Shown: positions 46,450 to 55,479, counted from the stretch's first letter. The stretch is DNA of 64,000 bases from Acidobacteriota bacterium (GCA_021803035.1 JAJZME010000081.1:1-64000), one strand, 5' to 3'. A program made the numbers and translations. The notes: generated from the sequence alone by a model not told the origin.

Positions 46450-47673
46450 ATGTATAGAACGCCTGCGGTGGCTCTTTGTTTTGCGGGTGCGCTGGGGATG
46501 TGGTCTGTATGCGTGTGCCGGGCCCAGCCAGGCATATTACATGGAAGTGGATTCAATAGAGATGCGTCGCGAGAGAGTTTCGTAGCGAATCCTTCGCGGC
46601 AGGTCAAAGCGCATGTCGTTTTCCAGCGGCCCAGGGCCACGCCGCAGGAAATCGCCGCGGTCCAAACAACGGGTCCGGTTGCGACGCCGATGGAGGCGGG
46701 AAGCAGTTCAAGCACGCGCGCCGTGCGGCGGGCCTACATCATTCCCCGGCCGCATCCCACGCCGCAAATTGTCTGGGGACCGACAACCAGCGGGCCTTTC
46801 TTTACCGGAACGGCCGAAGTCGAGCCGAAGGGATCGTGGTACCAGGAGCCTTATCTGTTCGACTTCATGAGGTCCGGTTCGATGAGTGAAGACTACAATC
46901 AGAAAGTTGCGATCGGCCTGGGACATCATCTCGAGTTCGATGCGCAGATGCCTTTGATCTTCAATATCGAGCGGCCGTCGACTGCGCCTTCGGGCACAAC
47001 CGTCAGCCAATTCGGGCAGGGCGATACGCATCTGGACTTCAAGTACGAGTTCACGACGGATGCGAACACCTACAGGTTTCTGGCGCGGCCGGCGCTATCC
47101 ATGACAACCGATATCTTTCTTCCAACCGGAAATGTATCGGGTTTGCTGCCCAACCTGTACGGAGTGAATCAATTCGGCAACGGCGACTTCCAGGAAGGCG
47201 TTTCCTTGATTATGCGCAAGCGCGTCAAGCCGTTTTCCTGTTACGGGCAGTTTGGCGAACTGATTGAAGATCCTTTCAATGCATCGCAGGGGTACCAGTA
47301 CAACAACAACACGACCGTGGTGGTATCTGGCCAGCCGGTGCATGTCATATACGGCAACCTGCTCTACTACAGCGGAGATCTTGAATACGTTTTGAACGAC
47401 AGGCGCGGCATCGGCTTTCTGGCCGAGGTGGACGGGCAGTCACAGGATCTGCGCAATCTGCTCTTCGGCGCGGCAACGGCGCCTTCTTACTCGTACCTCT
47501 CCGCGGCTCCGGAGGCGGAATACACCTGGCCGACACGCAAGCGCTATGACGTGACCTGGGGCGCCGGCGTCAACCTGCCTGTCGAAACCGGCGATTATCC
47601 AGGAATGGTCACGCCCATGACGACGGTGACGTTCTCCTTCAATGGTCCGCATGGGAACAGAAACTCCAATTGA
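46450..47673 (+). CDS. exported outer-membrane transporter-like protein
   Basis: 407 residues from the ATG at 46450 (preceded by CGGAGAAACCGG). A Sec signal (MYRTPAVALCFAGALGMWSVCVCRA) is followed by a Pro-rich linker with PRATPQE and PHPTPQI repeats. About 250 residues of alternating amphipathic strands follow (HHLEFDAQMPLIFN, TRFLARPALSMTTDIFLPTG-type segments, YDVTWGAGVNLPVETG), ending in TVTFSFNG. This resembles the MetA-pathway phenol-degradation / transporter barrel family. A role in uptake or efflux across the outer membrane is inference. Its upstream region is AT-rich and a terminator follows. Confidence 0.7.
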   Translation: MYRTPAVALCFAGALGMWSVCVCRAQPGILHGSGFNRDASRESFVANPSRQVKAHVVFQRPRATPQEIAAVQTTGPVATPMEAGSSSSTRAVRRAYIIPRPHPTPQIVWGPTTSGPFFTGTAEVEPKGSWYQEPYLFDFMRSGSMSEDYNQKVAIGLGHHLEFDAQMPLIFNIERPSTAPSGTTVSQFGQGDTHLDFKYEFTTDANTYRFLARPALSMTTDIFLPTGNVSGLLPNLYGVNQFGNGDFQEGVSLIMRKRVKPFSCYGQFGELIEDPFNASQGYQYNNNTTVVVSGQPVHVIYGNLLYYSGDLEYVLNDRRGIGFLAEVDGQSQDLRNLLFGAATAPSYSYLSAAPEAEYTWPTRKRYDVTWGAGVNLPVETGDYPGMVTPMTTVTFSFNGPHGNRNSN

Positions 47674-47738
47674 GGCCTCGTTGTGTGCGTTGCAGCCGCG
47701 GATGAACGGGCTGCGAAGATGGTAAAAATCAAACAGGC

Positions 47739-47783
47739 AGGCGCTGCGTGGTCGAGAGATCGAACGCGCAGCGCCTGTTTTTT
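47739..47783 (+). terminator. intrinsic terminator
   Basis: AGGCGCTGCG pairs with CGCAGCGCCT; the inner part holds a second inverted repeat TCGA-gaga-TCGA; TTTTTT follows. It lies 65 bases after the barrel gene stop. Confidence 0.85.
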
Positions 47784-47841
47784 GTGCCGGGCGGGGCGGG
47801 TTTCATGCAGGCCGCGCCGGTGCGGGCGTTGATTGCGGCGC

Positions 47842-48735
47842 TTACACGCCGCTGTAGGCGGAAAAGCCGCCGTCGATGGGAATCACCACTCCGGTAACAA
47901 AGTCCGAAGCCGGCGAGAGCAGCCACAGCACGGCGCCGAACAGGTCCCTGGGCTCGCCAAAGCGCGCCATGGGAGTGTGCGCGATGATCGACTTGCCACG
48001 CTCGGTCAAGCCGCCCGTCTCGCGGTCGGTGAGCAGGAAGCGGTTCTGGTTAGTCAGGAAGAATCCCGGCGCGATGGCGTTGACGCGAATCTTCGGCGAG
48101 TACTCCTGTGCCAAGTGCACGGCAAGCCACTGCGTGAAGTTGCTGACAGCCGCCTTCGCCGCGGAGTAGGCGGGGATGCGGGTCAAAGGCCGGAAGGCGT
48201 TCATCGACGAGATGTTCACAATGGTGCCGTAGCCCTGATCCGCCATGATCTTTCCGAATGCCTGGCTGGGCAGAACCGTGCCGACCACATTCAGGTCGAA
48301 GACCCAGCGCAGCGCGTCGGCGGGCAGATCGAAGAACTTCAGGTCGGCGCTGGTGGTGGCCTGCGGCTTGTTGCCGCCGGCGCCGTTGACCAGGCAGTCG
48401 AGCTTGCCAAGACGTCCGACCACTTCCTTGGCTGCTTCCACGATGTTGTCGCGGTTGAGCACGTCGCAGGGAACGAGCGTAATCTGTTTGCCGCGTTCGC
48501 CCAGGCGCTCGATCATCGGCTTGGCCGGCTCGACATTGAGGTCGAGAACGGCCACCTGGGCGCCGCAACCGGCGAGTGCTCCGACCAGCTCGCTGCCCAG
48601 GATTCCCGCGCCTCCGGTCACGGCCACGGTCTTGCCGCGGAAATCATACATCTTTGTAAGTGCATCCAGATCCAGCGTTTCCGGCATCGCGGGCTCTTTC
48701 CCGCGTTCTACTTCAAGAATTGGCGTTCCTGCCAT
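47842..48735 (-). CDS. short-chain dehydrogenase, likely D-mannonate/fructuronate-type oxidoreductase
   Basis: 297 residues from the ATG at 48735, preceded by AAAGGGTG. Classical SDR: cofactor motif TGGAGILGSEL, NGAGG block, catalytic S in VNISSMNAF and Y-x-x-x-K in YSAAKAAVSNF. The C-terminal IPIDGGFSAYSGV matches SDR-type D-mannonate oxidoreductases (UxuB/YjmF group) and gluconate 5-dehydrogenases. It probably interconverts fructuronate and mannonate in glucuronate catabolism, which fits the CE15 glucuronoyl esterase at 11.6 kb. An inverted repeat of the GntR/FadR type lies upstream. The exact substrate is inferred from the tail motif. Confidence 0.82.
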   Translation of the reverse strand: MAGTPILEVERGKEPAMPETLDLDALTKMYDFRGKTVAVTGGAGILGSELVGALAGCGAQVAVLDLNVEPAKPMIERLGERGKQITLVPCDVLNRDNIVEAAKEVVGRLGKLDCLVNGAGGNKPQATTSADLKFFDLPADALRWVFDLNVVGTVLPSQAFGKIMADQGYGTIVNISSMNAFRPLTRIPAYSAAKAAVSNFTQWLAVHLAQEYSPKIRVNAIAPGFFLTNQNRFLLTDRETGGLTERGKSIIAHTPMARFGEPRDLFGAVLWLLSPASDFVTGVVIPIDGGFSAYSGV

Positions 48736-49180
48736 GTTGCACCCTTTCGTTACAGCGTCCAGGCTGTAAAAATTCGGCGGCCTCTTGTTCCACCGTCGTC
48801 TTGCGCGGCAGCGGCGGTTCAAATTGCGCTGCTGCAAACCGCCTGCCGGCTCGACAATGGACGGCCGCCCAAGACATGTTGACAACCGCATGGCTTAGCG
48901 GCCCCCAAGTTAAGGAGTCTAGAGTGGTCTAACCACTTCTCCTGTGATCCTCGTCACGATTAGCGGGTTGAAGAGCGGCCTATATTCGATAGGTTGTCAG
49001 GGAGTGGTACGGCGAGGATCCGGATTCCTCTGGTTGACCATGAGCCTGGGCAGGGATAGGCGCTGCAAGGCGCGGAAAAAACGGGCTGAAGCGGGCGGCC
49101 TGACGCGAACGGGGACCGGGATCGCGTGTTGCGGCGCTCGCGAAGATGTAGATATACGTGCAGAGAAGGGAATCTACTTC
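48736..49180. other. divergent intergenic region SDR / thiamine-binding-like gene
   Basis: 445 bases containing both promoters and the operator-like inverted repeat at 48923-48937. On the minus strand TAGACT directly follows the operator and could be a -10 box for the SDR gene. No RNA element was recognised; in particular I do not see a TPP riboswitch. Confidence 0.45.
48923..48937. promoter_or_regulatory. GntR/FadR-type operator candidate upstream of the SDR gene
   Basis: AGTGGT-CTA-ACCACT is a perfect 6+3+6 inverted repeat containing TGGTctaACCA. It matches the TGGT-N3-ACCA consensus recognised by FadR-subfamily GntR repressors such as UxuR/ExuR. It lies 188 bases upstream of a uronate-type SDR gene and abuts a possible -10 box (TAGACT) on its strand. 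No GntR gene is in the window. Confidence 0.55.
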
Positions 49181-49504
49181 ATGCTTGTTGAACTGAGTGT
49201 GTCACCGAAGGGAAAACGCGGGAAAGCAAACGAAGTTGCCGTGGATCCGGCGGCGATTGCCGATGCCAGCGGCCTGCATTGCGAGAAGACGAGCAAGGGC
49301 GCCGTTCTGGAAGGAGATTGGGAGCCGCTGATGGCGGCCGCCAAGAAATGGCACGACGAGGCGCTGAAAAAGGACGGAACCATCACCACCGTGATCCGCG
49401 CGGTGGACAGCGCGGAGCTTGAGGAGCATCTGCACTCGGCGCAGCCAGCCACCCCGCAGCGGCGCGAACCGCTGGAAGACGACGGCGATTGGTTGATGCT
49501 GTAA
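49181..49504 (+). CDS. MTH1187/YkoF-like (thiamine-binding type) small protein
   Basis: 107 residues from the ATG at 49181 (preceded by AGAAGGGAA). The pattern MLVELSVSPKGKRG, then CEKTSKGAVLEGDWEPLMAA and GTITTVIRAVDSAE matches the ferredoxin-like MTH1187 family (DUF77), some members of which bind thiamine. The family usually reads SVxPLG then GTxIEGDxxEV. The C-terminus carries an extra Pro/Arg/Asp-rich tail. A longer in-frame extension (from 48944) is not credible. The assignment is by motif and moderate; the ligand is not proven. Confidence 0.6.
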   Translation: MLVELSVSPKGKRGKANEVAVDPAAIADASGLHCEKTSKGAVLEGDWEPLMAAAKKWHDEALKKDGTITTVIRAVDSAELEEHLHSAQPATPQRREPLEDDGDWLML

Positions 49505-49702
49505 GTCTGGGCCAGGACGGCCAGACGCTAAAAGGCAGTCCTCAGTTCTGAGTTCCCAATTGCCAATTTTCCGGGTCGTTAGTTTCTGGTTGACGGCCCA
49601 AGTCCCGATATCGACTGCCGGATTCAGATCCTCGCATTGCACGCCGGGGCGCTCAACCCGCGTCCGCAAGCTGAGCGCCCCGCAACGGCGTTCGGATAGC
49701 CG

Positions 49703-50251
49703 CTATTCGTCGTAGTGCAGAAGGCTGAAAACGTCGTATTCGGGGAAACGGTCGCGGCCTTTCAGAAAGTCCAGTTCAACGGCAAAGCCCAGGCCGGTGA
49801 TGGTTCCGCCCAGTTCCTTGACCAGTTTTACGGTGGCTTCCATGGTGCCGCCGGTGGCCAGCAGGTCGTCGACCAGGACGACATTCTGGCCGGGTGCGAT
49901 GGCGTCCTTGTGAATCTCCAGCGTGTCGGTGCCGTACTCCAGATCGTAGGTAACGCGGGCAACCTCGGCCGGCAGTTTGCGCGGCTTGCGCACGGGGACG
50001 AAGCCGGCGTTGAGCCGGTAGGCCAGCGCGGGGCCGAAGATGAATCCGCGGGCCTCGATGCCCAGCACCAGATCCACTTTGCGCTCGATGTAGTGCGCCG
50101 CCAGCGCGTCAATGAGCTGCGCGAAGCCGGTCTTGTCCTTCAGCAGCGTGGTGATGTCATAGAAGAGAATGCCGGGCTTGGGGAAATCGGGCACGGTGCG
50201 CACCAGGCGCTTGAGGGCTTCAACATTGAACTGCTTGGTTGGTTCGGACAT
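49703..50251 (-). CDS. apt: adenine phosphoribosyltransferase
   Basis: Salvages adenine with PRPP to AMP. 182 residues, family length. Visible are [18 protein letters not shown] (diagnostic start), [20 protein letters not shown] and the PRPP loop [16 protein letters not shown]. The C-terminal part ends [15 protein letters not shown] perfect TATAAT lies 6 bases upstream of the ATG, so the mRNA probably starts at or next to the start codon. The acylphosphatase gene lies upstream on the same strand. Short inverted CAGTTC-rich repeats flank the gene. Confidence 0.97.
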   Translation of the reverse strand: MSEPTKQFNVEALKRLVRTVPDFPKPGILFYDITTLLKDKTGFAQLIDALAAHYIERKVDLVLGIEARGFIFGPALAYRLNAGFVPVRKPRKLPAEVARVTYDLEYGTDTLEIHKDAIAPGQNVVLVDDLLATGGTMEATVKLVKELGGTITGLGFAVELDFLKGRDRFPEYDVFSLLHYDE

Positions 50252-50257
50252 GGGACG

Positions 50258-50263
50258 ATTATA
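50258..50263 (-). promoter_or_regulatory. -10 box TATAAT of apt (leaderless start)
   Basis: On the minus strand a consensus TATAAT is followed by CGTCCC and then the apt ATG. A start point about 7 bases after the box falls on the start codon, implying a leaderless transcript; no ribosome binding site is present. The -35 (GTGAAC region) is weak. Confidence 0.6.
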
Positions 50264-50335
50264 AAGTTTGCAGTTCGTCGTTCACAGTTGTGTAAATTGC
50301 CGGCTGTGAATTCTGAACTCTGAACTGCGCTGCGC

Positions 50336-50617
50336 CTACCACGCGCCTTCGATACGGAAGGCGTTGAGGTTCCGGGCTTCGCTCTCGTCCAGGTGGTGTT
50401 CGACGATGCGATCGACGCGGCTGCCGCGCGGGCCGCGGCGCAGGCTGGCGCGCAATTCGTCGAGATCGTCCTGTTGGCCGGCCGCGACCACCTCGACGTC
50501 GCCGTCTTCGGTGTTGCGGACCCAGCCGCGCAGATCCAGCTCGCTGGCCTCGCGGTGAACGAACCAGCGGAAACCAACCCCCTGCACACGGCCTTGAATG
50601 AGGAAGTGAAGCACCAT
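50336..50617 (-). CDS. acyP: acylphosphatase
   Basis: 93 residues. Acylphosphatases hydrolyse carboxyl-phosphate bonds such as acetyl phosphate. The signature [21 protein letters not shown] gives the catalytic Arg in GVGFR, and [19 protein letters not shown] supplies the catalytic Asn. The family's compact alpha/beta size is matched. It overlaps no other gene: the trpG frame on the opposite strand starts at 50711. apt follows on the same strand 84 bases downstream but has its own promoter. Confidence 0.95.
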   Translation of the reverse strand: MVLHFLIQGRVQGVGFRWFVHREASELDLRGWVRNTEDGDVEVVAAGQQDDLDELRASLRRGPRGSRVDRIVEHHLDESEARNLNAFRIEGAW

Positions 50618-50710
50618 AGAAGTCAACCAAGGCCAGTGTGGCAGATGGGAATGCGGCGCGCAACCGGGAAGGTGAGCCGGAGACCCGCGCCGCGCTACAC
50701 TGAATGCACC

Positions 50711-51292
50711 GTGGTCTTCGTCCTCGACAATTACGATTCGTTTACCTACAACCTTGTCCAGTACCTGGGAGAGCTGGGCGCCAGGGTGGTGGTGCGCCGC
50801 AACGACGAGCTGACGCCCGAAGAGGTGGAAGCGATGAAGCCGGAGCGGATTCTGCTTTCGCCCGGCCCCTGTACGCCGCACGAGGCCGGCATCCTGGTGC
50901 CGCTGATCCGGCACATGGCGGGGAAGACGCCAATTTTGGGCGTCTGCCTGGGCCATCAGGCCATCGGCGAGGCCTTTGGCGGGCAGGTGGTCAGGGCGCG
51001 CACGCTGATGCACGGCAAGACCAGCCCGGTGGAACACGACGGCAAGGGGATCTTCACCGGCCTGCCCAGCCCGCTCACGTGCACGCGCTATCACTCGCTG
51101 ATTGTGAACGAGGAGGGGCTGCCGGGTGAGCTTGAGGTGACGGCGCGCGCGCTTGAGGCGAAGGGTGCGGGCGGAACGGTGATTATGGGCCTGCGGCACC
51201 GCAGCCTGCCGATCGAGGGCGTGCAGTTCCACCCGGAGAGCGTGTTGACCGAGGGCGGCCACCGGATGATAGAAAACTTCCTGAACATGTAA
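50711..51292 (+). CDS. anthranilate/aminodeoxychorismate synthase glutamine amidotransferase
   Basis: 193 residues from GTG ([15 protein letters not shown]), class I amidotransferase (TrpG/PabA). It supplies ammonia from glutamine for anthranilate or 4-amino-4-deoxychorismate synthesis. The triad is visible: C in [12 protein letters not shown] and E in [13 protein letters not shown]. The oxyanion segment [13 protein letters not shown] is typical. The partner trpE/pabB is not in the window, so it cannot be assigned to tryptophan or folate; it may serve both. The open frame continues upstream to 50393 only as an antisense shadow of acylphosphatase. Confidence 0.93.
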   Translation: MVFVLDNYDSFTYNLVQYLGELGARVVVRRNDELTPEEVEAMKPERILLSPGPCTPHEAGILVPLIRHMAGKTPILGVCLGHQAIGEAFGGQVVRARTLMHGKTSPVEHDGKGIFTGLPSPLTCTRYHSLIVNEEGLPGELEVTARALEAKGAGGTVIMGLRHRSLPIEGVQFHPESVLTEGGHRMIENFLNM

Positions 51293-51297
51293 ACGCG

Positions 51298-52284
51298 ATG
51301 GGGCGCGGTTCATCAAGCACAATGCGGCGGGCGCGGCGGCTTGCGGCATTCGCCGCCGCCAACGGGTTGCTGGGCGCTGTTGCGCTGGCCGGCACGCGCA
51401 CGGCTGCGGCGCAGTCCAGGACCGCGCCGGTTGCAGGCGCGCCCATTGCGATTATTCCCCTTGCCGCAAAGAAAGCCGGCGCCGCGCCGACGGTGACCGG
51501 CGCGCTTGAAGTCACGGGCGACGAAGCGATCATCGCGGCCAGCGGGGCCATCACCTCAGGCGACGCGACGACCAAAGTCATCCTGCCGCGGCGCGGCACG
51601 CTGGATGTTTGCGCGTCAACCACCGTGAAGCTGGCGGCTGACACCAGCGTGCCCAGCGACGAAGTGCCCGGGCTGCTGATGGCGCTCAGCCACGGCGCCC
51701 TGGAGGCGAAGCTGGCCACCGGCCCCAACTCCGATATGGTGTTGACGCCCAATTTCCGCATCCTGATCAGCGGGCCAGGGAAGGCGGATGTGAAGGTGCG
51801 CCTGGGCCGCGCCGGCGATACCTGCGTGGACAACGCCGGCATCGATGCGCCTTACGTGCTGGTGACGAGCCTCTTCGGTGATGGGCTCTATCGCGTGGAT
51901 CCCGAACAGCGGGTGATGTTCGAGCACGGCAGCGTGCACGAGGTGGTGGACGCGGACAAGGAGCCGTGCGGCTGTCCGCCGCCGCCCCCGCCCGCAAAGA
52001 GCAACGCGTTTCCGCTGGCGCAAAGCGAGGGCTTGGCGCCGCTGGCCAAGCCTGCTCCTTTGCCGGCGCAAATTGGGCCCAAGGCGGAGCTGCGCATGCC
52101 GCTGGTTTATAGCAGCGCCGCACATGCGCCCAAGCCCGCTCCGGCGGCCAGGCCGTCCGCCGCCGTACCGGCCAAGCCCGCGGCAAAGCCTGCGCCGGCT
52201 GCGCATCCGCACTCCACCGCGCACAAGCGCGGGCTCTTCAGGGCGATCGGGCGGTTCTTCCGGCGGCTGTTTGGGGCGGGGTGA
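51298..52284 (+). CDS. exported FecR-like protein with Pro/Ala-rich basic tail
   Basis: 328 residues. A signal-like N-terminus (RRLAAFAAANGLLGAVALAG) precedes a beta-rich domain (about 60-225) with alternating strands (GALEVTGDEAIIAASGAITS, TKVILPRRGTLDVCASTTVK, HGALEAKLATGPNSDMVLTP). This resembles FecR-type domains but without a firm match. CGCPPPPPPAK and about 100 residues of Pro/Ala/Lys follow, with a basic end (FRAIGRFFRRLFGAG). The function is unknown. It starts 5 bases after the amidotransferase gene, so it may be in the same transcript. Confidence 0.75.
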   Translation: MGRGSSSTMRRARRLAAFAAANGLLGAVALAGTRTAAAQSRTAPVAGAPIAIIPLAAKKAGAAPTVTGALEVTGDEAIIAASGAITSGDATTKVILPRRGTLDVCASTTVKLAADTSVPSDEVPGLLMALSHGALEAKLATGPNSDMVLTPNFRILISGPGKADVKVRLGRAGDTCVDNAGIDAPYVLVTSLFGDGLYRVDPEQRVMFEHGSVHEVVDADKEPCGCPPPPPPAKSNAFPLAQSEGLAPLAKPAPLPAQIGPKAELRMPLVYSSAAHAPKPAPAARPSAAVPAKPAAKPAPAAHPHSTAHKRGLFRAIGRFFRRLFGAG

Positions 52285-52825
52285 CGCCGCCGCAATTGCG
52301 GAATTTCACGATGCAAAACGGCCATACTGTTTATGGAAGATCCGGCGTTTCCAAGCGCCGTCTTTAGCCGGAAAGCGCCTGTCCGCGGGATCGTAAGAAA
52401 AAATCAAGAATATTTTAGGAGCAGCCTGCGCGGCCCGTCGCATAGGATGCTCTTGCTCGCTCGCAGAGCAGCTGCAAGTCGAAAATCGTTTCCAGGAGAA
52501 CAGCAGAAATCATTCCCTTGCCATGCAGTTGAGAGGTTGCATCGGACGGAAGCGCGGCATTGATACAGGTTTACAGCGGGGTATCGGCCAGCCGGGAGTT
52601 GGGGAAAGGTCAGTAACTTCCCGTTAAGAATTTCGTCTTTTGATGTCCGGCTGCAGCAGGGCTCTGTTGGTGAAGCTGCGTGGGCATGGATGATGTCCTC
52701 TCAATGGCCTTCATCGCATTCGTTTGATTGCCAGCGATTGCACTTACTCAAGTTAGAAGCCGTGCGCCTCGGCTTACAGGAGATTGGAAAGTTAATTACA
52801 GAGTCGGTCCAGGAGTTAAGGAGAT
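52285..52825. other. intergenic region upstream of SatP-like gene
   Basis: 541 bases. There are short frames but none with a ribosome binding site and sensible composition. The 3' end holds the ribosome binding region of the following gene (AGGAGTTAAGGAGAT). An A/T-rich patch lies around 52397-52420. No repeats or structured RNA were recognised. Confidence 0.4.
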
Positions 52826-53425
52826 ATGGTTACACAGACATTCACTTTTGCAGCCTCCCGGTTTGCCCCGGTCGCCCTGGGCTTCTTTGGCCTTGGAACC
52901 GGTTATTTCATCTGGGGCGGGCAGTCGCTATTTGACTTCCCCAAAGCCAGCCCGGAAGTAAACCGAACCATGGGGATGTGGGGGCTCTGGATGCCGGGCT
53001 TCATGCAGTTTCTGGCTGGCACCTATCTGCTGGTCGGGCTTACCTGGTTCAACGTTTTCGGAAAAACGGCTCCGTTGTATATGGCGGGCCTGGCCTTCAC
53101 GGCGTACGGCGTCCACTGGTTTGCCATGGCGCATCGCCGTTATATCGGCTCAAGCGCGCAACCGGATGGCTGGATGGCGATCGCGTTCCTGTTCATCAGC
53201 ATTCTGGGGATGGATGTCTTCGCGCGCGCCGGCGACATACCCGTGATGATCATTTTTGTCGGCCTGACCTTGATCTACGCCGCTGAAATTCCGACGCGTC
53301 TGTTCGCCTGGGGTTCCGGCACCCGCGTCGTAGGCTTCTTCCAACTCGCCACCGGAATCTGGCTTATGTACTGCACCTACGCCGTGGCCGTGGACCTCGC
53401 GCTCGGGGCCAAGGCCTGGATTTAG
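52826..53425 (+). CDS. six-helix membrane protein, SatP/YaaH (acetate transporter)-like
   Basis: 199 residues with six hydrophobic segments. It starts with FAPVALGFFGLGTGYFIWGG and has MGMWGLWMPGFMQFLAGTYLLVGL and AYGVHWFAMAHRRYIG. These recall the family signatures NPAPLGL, GGxxQ and SYGxFW of the GPR1/FUN34/SatP acetate-succinate transporters, but the N-terminal NPAPLGL motif is not intact. An acetate-handling role would fit acsA elsewhere in the window. The family call is weak and another six-helix protein is possible. Confidence 0.5.
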   Translation: MVTQTFTFAASRFAPVALGFFGLGTGYFIWGGQSLFDFPKASPEVNRTMGMWGLWMPGFMQFLAGTYLLVGLTWFNVFGKTAPLYMAGLAFTAYGVHWFAMAHRRYIGSSAQPDGWMAIAFLFISILGMDVFARAGDIPVMIIFVGLTLIYAAEIPTRLFAWGSGTRVVGFFQLATGIWLMYCTYAVAVDLALGAKAWI

Positions 53426-53820
53426 CCGCACCGGCGTCGGTCGAGGCGGGAAAACAGGCTGGCGTTGCGCATCGCGCGCCGTGAGGGAAATCGGCGCCGA
53501 TGCTCCCATCTGTGCTGTGTGCATATTAATGCGCAGCAACTTATATATTTTGACGCCCCGCATTCATCAACTTTATGATTGCGGCGTGCGCGAAGCTGTC
53601 ATCTCCATAAAAATCGATTTCCGCAGCAACTGCCGGATCGTCCAGAGGCCTGCGGCACGGCGCTCGAGCGCCGCGAACAGCTCGGCCCGTGATCTGCGCG
53701 GCATTCACTCGCTGCGCAATTCGTCTCGGGAAGCAAGCCTTTTCGCCGCGGGCCGGGACTCATGGAGTAATTCAAACACCATTGCGCTCAAGCTCAAACA
53801 GATGCGACGGGAGGCTCAGC
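53426..53820. other. intergenic region upstream of DUF5060-type gene
   Basis: 395 bases with no gene. Around 53520-53580 there is an A/T-rich patch containing a promoter candidate. Nothing else is recognised. Confidence 0.4.
53550..53579 (+). promoter_or_regulatory. promoter candidate for the DUF5060-type gene
   Basis: TTGACG at 53550-53555 and TATGAT at 53574-53579 are separated by 18 bases and sit in an A/T-rich patch. They lie about 240 bases before the ATG at 53821. The match to a sigma-70 promoter is good, but there is no experimental support. Confidence 0.35.
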
Positions 53821-55479
53821 ATGGCTGACAGAACCAACAGGCGCGAATTCATCAAGGCCGTTACGGTGGCTTCAATGGCCGCTCCGTACTTTGCCGCCAA
53901 CAGCGCCGAGGCTGCGGCAGTGCCCTCCGCGGCGCCAGCAGCTTCGCCGCGGCCGGGGGAAGTGGAGCGGTGGGGCATGTATGAAACCGCGCTGACGAAC
54001 GGGAAGAAGTTCGCGAATCCGTTCACCGACGTCACGGTGCAGGCCCACTTCCGTTGTGGCAGCACCGAGCTTACCGTGAACGGCTTCTACGATGGCGACG
54101 ATACGTGGCGTCTCCGCGTGATGCCCACGGTGGAGGGCCATTGGACCTATGTGACCGAATCGAGCGATCGCGATCTCGACGGCAAGAAGGGCTCGTTTGA
54201 ATGCGTTGCTCCAGGGCCCGGCAATCATGGGCCGGTGCAAGTGGCAAAGCAGGTGCAGTTCAGCTACGCGGACGGGACGCCATTTTTCCCGCTGGGCACA
54301 ACGCTCTACAACTGGGTGCATCGCGGGCGCGCGCTGCAGGAGGAGACGCTTGCCACACTGAAGGTGAACCCGTTCAACAAGGTTCGCTTCATGGTCTTTC
54401 CCAAGTGGTATCTCTACAACCGCGTGGAGCCTCCCATGTTTCCTTACGTGAGGAAGGCGGACGGCAAGTTCGACTACATGCGGTTTTATCCTCCGTACTT
54501 CCAGAACATCGAGCGCCGCGTGGGCGACTGGAGAGGCCTGGGCATCCAGGCGGACCTGATCCTGTTTGATCCCTATAACAAGCCGGGGTGGGGCTTTGCG
54601 ACTATGGACCGGCAGCAGGACGACGCCTATTTACGCTACATCGTGACGCGCCTGGCTCCTTATCGCAATGTGTGGTGGACCATGGCCAACGAATTCAGCC
54701 TCATTCAGCCGCCCAAGGACTGGGATCACATCTTCCAGGAGGTGCAGAAACTGGATCCTTACAACCATTTGCGGGGTATTCATAACGGTCCCGTCTGGTA
54801 CAACCAGGCCGAGCCGTGGGTCACGCACTGCGTCATCCAGTTGCAGGGCGGCGATCCGTACGCGGTGGCGCTGGGCGCGCGGGAGGAATACAAGAAGCCG
54901 GTGGTCATCGATGAGTACGGCTACGAAGGCAACAACGGCACCGTATGGGGAAATCTGTCGGGCCGCCGCGAGGTCTTGCGTCACTGGTCCTTTACTATGG
55001 CGGGCGCGTATGGCTCGCATGGTGAAACCTATGTGCATCCGGGCGATATCCTCTGGTGGGCTGTGGGCGGGACACTGGTGGGCGAAAGCCCGTCGCGGCT
55101 GGGCTTTTTGAAGAAGATCCTGAGCGAAGCTCCGTATCAGGAGCTTGAGCCTGCGCCCTCCATCATTCAAGGCGGCCTGGCTCTGGCCGTCAGGAACGAG
55201 TACTACCTCATCTACTTCCCGGAGGCCAACCTTAAGGCCAACGCGGAAATGCAGCTTGAAGGGCCGGGGCCGTTCGATGTGGAGTTGATCGATCCCTGGC
55301 TGATGAAGGTCTACAAGCTCGGTCTGGCCAGAGCTGGCCGCCATGCCTTCAGACCCAAATTTACACCGGGCCTTCTGCGGCTTACGCGGAGCAAGCAAAC
55401 CGGGGGAACTGCGCATTCGATGGATGAGTTGCTCTGGAGTCCGCAAGGAAAATGGGAGTCGGGGCCGCGCAGCGTGTAG
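53821..55479 (+). CDS. DUF5060/DUF4038-type glycoside hydrolase, Tat-exported
   Basis: 552 residues. The start follows GGGAGGCTCAGC. Its N-terminus has a twin-arginine signal (TNRREFIKAVTVASMAAPYFA). A beta-sandwich of the DUF5060 type (about 45-140, DVTVQAHFRCGSTELTVNGFYDGDD) leads to a TIM barrel of the GH-A kind. The acid/base Glu is probably in WWTMANEFSL and the nucleophile in VVIDEYGYEG. A C-terminal beta domain follows. It should hydrolyse plant or microbial glycans in the periplasm or outside. The next gene is mraY, with no functional relation visible. Confidence 0.82.
   Translation: MADRTNRREFIKAVTVASMAAPYFAANSAEAAAVPSAAPAASPRPGEVERWGMYETALTNGKKFANPFTDVTVQAHFRCGSTELTVNGFYDGDDTWRLRVMPTVEGHWTYVTESSDRDLDGKKGSFECVAPGPGNHGPVQVAKQVQFSYADGTPFFPLGTTLYNWVHRGRALQEETLATLKVNPFNKVRFMVFPKWYLYNRVEPPMFPYVRKADGKFDYMRFYPPYFQNIERRVGDWRGLGIQADLILFDPYNKPGWGFATMDRQQDDAYLRYIVTRLAPYRNVWWTMANEFSLIQPPKDWDHIFQEVQKLDPYNHLRGIHNGPVWYNQAEPWVTHCVIQLQGGDPYAVALGAREEYKKPVVIDEYGYEGNNGTVWGNLSGRREVLRHWSFTMAGAYGSHGETYVHPGDILWWAVGGTLVGESPSRLGFLKKILSEAPYQELEPAPSIIQGGLALAVRNEYYLIYFPEANLKANAEMQLEGPGPFDVELIDPWLMKVYKLGLARAGRHAFRPKFTPGLLRLTRSKQTGGTAHSMDELLWSPQGKWESGPRSV

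Noticed and set aside
50393-50710. Upstream extension of the trpG/pabA frame
   Set aside because: It is antisense to acylphosphatase; the amidotransferase family begins at the GTG at 50711.
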